From contig CABUNR010000040.1 of assembly GCA_902492995.1 (NCBI GenBank), positions 1 to 7,545 on the forward strand: a DNA stretch of 7,545 bases, written 5' to 3'. The stretch comes from OMSK01 sp902492995 (GTDB lineage: Bacteria > Bacillota_I > Bacilli_A > RF39 > UBA660). How positions within the stretch are numbered: the stretch's first letter is position 1; each line of letters starts with the position of its first letter. The notes below the pieces were generated by a model. It was not told the DNA's origin. It did no database searches and saw nothing but the letters and a program-made list of their open reading frames with translations. Positions 5,957-7,545 of the stretch are shown here, piece after piece. The position numbers and the translations under genes are program-made.

Positions 5957-6298
5957 TTATTTCCTCTTTTCCTTATACATTTTTCCTATAATCATATACA
6001 TTATATACTCAAATGGTATTATTACTACAAAACATACTAATATTTTTAAAAAGTAATTATCTACAAAGCTTACTATAAATAAAGTAATTGATAATATAAA
6101 TGCATTAGTAAGTGCAATTAAGTGTGCTAGTACTTTTAAATTTACTTTTTCTAAATCTATTTTATATTTATTTACCAAATATAAAACTCCAGGATTTTTT
6201 TTCATTTTCTCTAATTTACTTTTTCTACTTATAACAAATATTACATAAAATAAATAAATAATAATAAATGTTACTAAACTAAATATTAAATCTTCCAT
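5957..6298 (-). CDS. Small three-helix membrane protein, first gene of the T-box/leuS operon
   Basis: I do not recognise a named family. The 113 residues contain three predicted membrane helices, at about 4-23, 58-79 and 83-106. A conserved-looking basic cytoplasmic loop, KKNPGVLYLVNKYKIDLEKVNLKVLAHL, with the Asn-Pro-Gly turn at 35-37, lies between helices 1 and 2. The tail is basic (KMYKEKRK), which by the positive-inside rule favours a cytoplasmic C-terminus. The gene has the best Shine-Dalgarno in the window (AGGAGGGA, two bases before ATG for the full octamer). That Shine-Dalgarno is complementary to part of the T-box leader, so its translation is probably switched by uncharged tRNALeu. 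The stop is one base from the leuS ATG, implying coupling. There is no catalytic motif. Confidence 0.85.
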   Translation of the reverse strand: MEDLIFSLVTFIIIYLFYVIFVISRKSKLEKMKKNPGVLYLVNKYKIDLEKVNLKVLAHLIALTNAFILSITLFIVSFVDNYFLKILVCFVVIIPFEYIMYMIIGKMYKEKRK

Positions 6299-6300
6299 TT

Positions 6301-6340
6301 TCCCTCCTAATATAAAAAGCCATTAATTATAAGGACGAGA
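6301..6340 (-). promoter_or_regulatory. Predicted Shine-Dalgarno sequestering helix of the T-box
   Basis: UCUCGUCCU (6340-6332) can pair with AGGAGGGA (6308-6301), the ribosome binding site of the membrane-protein gene. This gives eight pairs (one G-U) with one bulged G and a 23-base loop. The same CGUCCU bases are needed for the antiterminator helices, so the two folds exclude each other. No hairpin followed by a U-run is present between the T-box and the start codon, so ribosome access rather than transcription termination is the likely output. This is inferred by eye and not computed. Confidence 0.6.
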
Positions 6341-6509
6341 TTCCCGTGGTACCACCTTATTTCATAATGACTTATGCTCTTTTATTTATAAAGGAATTAT
6401 CCTTTGAAACTCCAAAGCAAGTTCATAATATTGAATTAAAAGTTTTCACGAGCCACTTTTTTTCTAAATAATTCTTTATTATTACTACTCTTTTTCAACA
6501 TTTCCTAAC
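6301..6509 (-). promoter_or_regulatory. Leucine-specific T-box leader (riboswitch)
   Basis: The minus-strand RNA has the T-box element AAGGTGGTACCACGG at 6357-6343. Stem I base is UUGAAA (6498-6493) with UUUCAA (6409-6404); inside it are UAAUA/UAUUA (6484-6480/6430-6426), GAAUU/AAUUC (6474-6470/6437-6433) and AAAAGU/ACUUUU (6460-6455/6443-6438). The loop-E pair AGUA/GAA flanks the specifier CUU (6421-6419), a leucine codon followed by purine. Two short hairpins follow (AAAGGA-TCCTTT, 6405-6390; CATAA-TTATG, 6376-6363). The antiterminator pairs AUAAGG with CCUUAU and ACG with CGU around the bulge UGGUACC (6354-6348). UGGU suits a tRNA ending ACCA, as tRNALeu does. T-boxes sense uncharged tRNA, here raising expression of the membrane protein and leuS when leucyl-tRNA is low. 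Confidence 0.93.
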
Positions 6510-6515
6510 AATACT

Positions 6516-6544
6516 ATTTTAATATATTTTATTTTATTTTACAA
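6516..6544 (-). promoter_or_regulatory. Promoter of the T-box/leuS operon
   Basis: On the minus strand TTGTAA (6544-6539) is followed after exactly 17 bases by TAAAAT (6521-6516). Transcription would begin near 6509, about ten bases before stem I of the T-box, giving a leader of about 210 bases. The -35 starts only two bases after the stop of the upstream 212-residue gene, for which I see no terminator. Confidence 0.6.
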
Positions 6545-6546
6545 GT

Positions 6547-7185
6547 CTATTTTAATTTATTTATTAATCTATAATTTTTTCTTCCATATTCTAAATACTT
6601 ATTTGCTATTTCTATTTGTTTATTCATACTTATAAACAAATTATCTTGATAATCATTCAATTCTTCTAATTTATTTTTACTTAAAGTACCTATTATTCTA
6701 TATTCTAACATATCTATAAATTCATTATCTAAATTTATATCTTTTAAATTTTCTACATAATAGTCTAAATTTATATCTTTTGTTTTATCTATATAATTTC
6801 CGAATTTAAATTCTACTATCTTTTTTAATTCATGATAGATACTTGGATATTCAATCCATTTTAAATATACTTTTTTTATAATATTTTTACCAAGTAATGT
6901 TTTACTTTCCATAAGATCATTAGGATTATATAAAAAATCTATTATATGGTCATATGGTCTTTCACTAATTGGCTTATTTGTTATTCTATCATATTCTATA
7001 TTTTCTACAAATCCTTCTTGTTCTACTCCAGATTCTTTTATTATTTCTAAAAAACTTTCCATTTCTTTTAAATCAAAATTAACTTCTACTTTATAAACTA
7101 AATTATTATTTAAAACATATGTATATAAATGATTATTATTTTTATCTTCAGTATCTATTTCTATGCCTTTTTTATATATAATCAT
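6547..7185 (-). CDS. Hypothetical 212-residue acidic protein
   Basis: I do not recognise this protein. It is soluble, with no signal peptide or membrane segment, and is rich in Asn, Asp, Glu, Ile, Lys and Tyr. The N-terminal half looks beta-rich (MIIYKKGIEIDT, LYTYVLNNNLVYKVEVNF) and then helical (DLKEMESFLEIIKESG). The middle contains ISERPYDHIIDFLYNPNDLM at about 74-93. The C-terminal half is helical, with the hexapeptide KDINLD occurring twice at a 12-residue period. GGAGGG lies six bases before the ATG, and a promoter (7204-7232) sits just past the terminator of the Rpn-type gene, so it is its own unit. Position after a mobile-type nuclease gene makes an accessory role possible, but nothing in the sequence shows it. 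Confidence 0.75.
   Translation of the reverse strand: MIIYKKGIEIDTEDKNNNHLYTYVLNNNLVYKVEVNFDLKEMESFLEIIKESGVEQEGFVENIEYDRITNKPISERPYDHIIDFLYNPNDLMESKTLLGKNIIKKVYLKWIEYPSIYHELKKIVEFKFGNYIDKTKDINLDYYVENLKDINLDNEFIDMLEYRIIGTLSKNKLEELNDYQDNLFISMNKQIEIANKYLEYGRKNYRLINKLK
6728..6781. repeat. 18-bp direct repeat inside the 212-residue gene
   Basis: TCTAAATTTATATCTTTT occurs at 6728-6745 and again at 6764-6781, a 36-base period that keeps the reading frame. Both copies encode KDINLD, so the protein carries a recent-looking 12-codon duplication whose remaining half has diverged (YYVENL against NEFIDM). Confidence 0.7.
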
Positions 7186-7203
7186 ATAAAACCCTCCATA
7201 AAA

Positions 7204-7232
7204 ATTTTATCACATGTTATTTTTAAAGTAAA
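7204..7232 (-). promoter_or_regulatory. Promoter of the 212-residue gene
   Basis: On the minus strand TTTACT (7232-7227) is separated by 17 bases from TAAAAT (7209-7204), which is directly preceded by TGA, forming an extended -10. The start codon is 18 bases downstream, with GGAGGG in between. Confidence 0.6.
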
Positions 7233-7242
7233 TGAACAAAAT

Positions 7243-7271
7243 AAAAAAAGAAAAACTATTTTAAGTTTTCT
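7243..7271 (-). terminator. Intrinsic terminator of the Rpn-type gene
   Basis: The minus-strand RNA AGAAAACU (7271-7264) pairs with AGUUUUUCU (7257-7249), giving eight pairs with one bulged U and a six-base loop UAAAAU. A run of U residues at about 7249-7243 follows. The last codons and TAG stop of the upstream gene lie within the hairpin. Confidence 0.65.
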
Positions 7272-7545
7272 ATTTCTTCTTTTGATAAACCAGTTACTTC
7301 TGAAATAATATTTATATTCATATTTTTATTTAACATATTTTTTGCTATTTCAATGGATTTATTATTTTCACCTTGTTCAATTCCTTGTTCAATCCCTCTT
7401 TCAATTCCTTGTTCAATTCCTTGTTCAATTCCTTTTTTCATTCCTTTTTTCATTCCTCTTTCAAGACCTTTTTTCATGCCTCTTTCTAGGCCTTTTTTCT
7501 CTGCTGATGATATTCTAGAATTAAATATTTTTCTTTTGTCTTCCT
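7256..7545 (-). CDS. C-terminal part of an Rpn / PD-(D/E)XK nuclease-family transposase
   Basis: The frame is open to the window edge, so the true start lies outside. The visible 96 codons read EDKRKIFNSRISSAEKKGLERG, then a run of four-residue repeats (GLER, GMKK, GIEQ, GIER), then GENNKSIEIAKNMLNKNMNINIISEVTGLSKEEIENLK. A charged G-x-E-x repeat tail followed by IAKNML...ISEVTGLSKEEIE is the typical C-terminus of Rpn-family recombination-promoting nucleases (PD-(D/E)XK transposase family, TIGR01784 type). These have an N-terminal nuclease domain that acts on DNA and are often present in many copies in gut Bacillota and Bacteroidota. The catalytic domain is not in this window, so activity cannot be judged. 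An internal ATG at 7477 is unlikely to be the real start because the repeat extends upstream of it. Confidence 0.82.
   Translation of the reverse strand, partial: EDKRKIFNSRISSAEKKGLERGMKKGLERGMKKGMKKGIEQGIEQGIERGIEQGIEQGENNKSIEIAKNMLNKNMNINIISEVTGLSKEEIENLK
7373..7492. repeat. Ten tandem 12-nt units in the Rpn-type gene
   Basis: Ten in-frame four-codon units run from 7492 to 7373 on the minus strand: GLER, GMKK, GLER, GMKK, GMKK, GIEQ, GIEQ, GIER, GIEQ, GIEQ. The GIEQ units are almost identical in DNA (plus strand CCTTGTTCAATT), while the upstream units belong to a second class (CCTTTTTTCATT). The array could change length in frame by slippage. Confidence 0.85.

Noticed and set aside
6309..6331. 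TTTTT after GGC in the leader as a T-box terminator tail
   Set aside because: No upstream segment in the leader pairs with the bases before the U-run, so no terminator stem can form there.
7373..7492. CRISPR-like array
   Set aside because: The units are 12 nt with no spacers and stay in frame within a protein repeat.

Overview
The window is about three-quarters A+T and every supported gene lies on the minus strand, so it is read from the right edge to the left. Very low GC, strong Shine-Dalgarno sites, a T-box leader, a 134-residue YtxH protein next to a DUF948-like protein, a Bacillota-type LeuRS and an Rpn/PD-(D/E)XK tail together suggest an uncultured gut Bacilli or Mollicutes-related bacterium. 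The taxonomic call is inference. Tryptophan in the long genes is read from TGG and TGA appears only as a stop, so there is no sign of the Mycoplasma code.

In transcription order: (1) the 3' end of an Rpn-type nuclease gene with ten 12-nt repeats, closed by an intrinsic terminator at 7243-7271. (2) An orphan 212-residue gene with its own promoter. (3) A promoter and a leucine T-box leader (6301-6509) ahead of a small three-helix membrane protein and leuS (LeuRS), which are one base apart. A terminator overlaps the leuS stop. (4) An orphan 126-residue gene with a strong promoter, followed by an A/T-only palindrome. (5) trmB, tRNA m7G46 methyltransferase. (6) A four-gene envelope-type operon: lipoprotein, a highly charged protein with a short conserved-looking core, a DUF948-like membrane protein and YtxH. 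The operon probably continues into a further gene whose first 19 codons are visible at the left edge.

The most notable element is the T-box. It has a CUU (Leu) specifier, a UGGU bulge matching a tRNA with discriminator A, and mutually exclusive helices. No transcription terminator can be found; instead the strand released from the antiterminator is complementary to the Shine-Dalgarno of the first gene. This points to translational control, which is unusual outside Actinobacteria. The downstream LeuRS keeps all catalytic motifs but has TTCIET where the editing domain normally has TTRPDT. The second point of interest is the lipoprotein/charged protein/DUF948/YtxH cluster, which looks like an undescribed envelope module.
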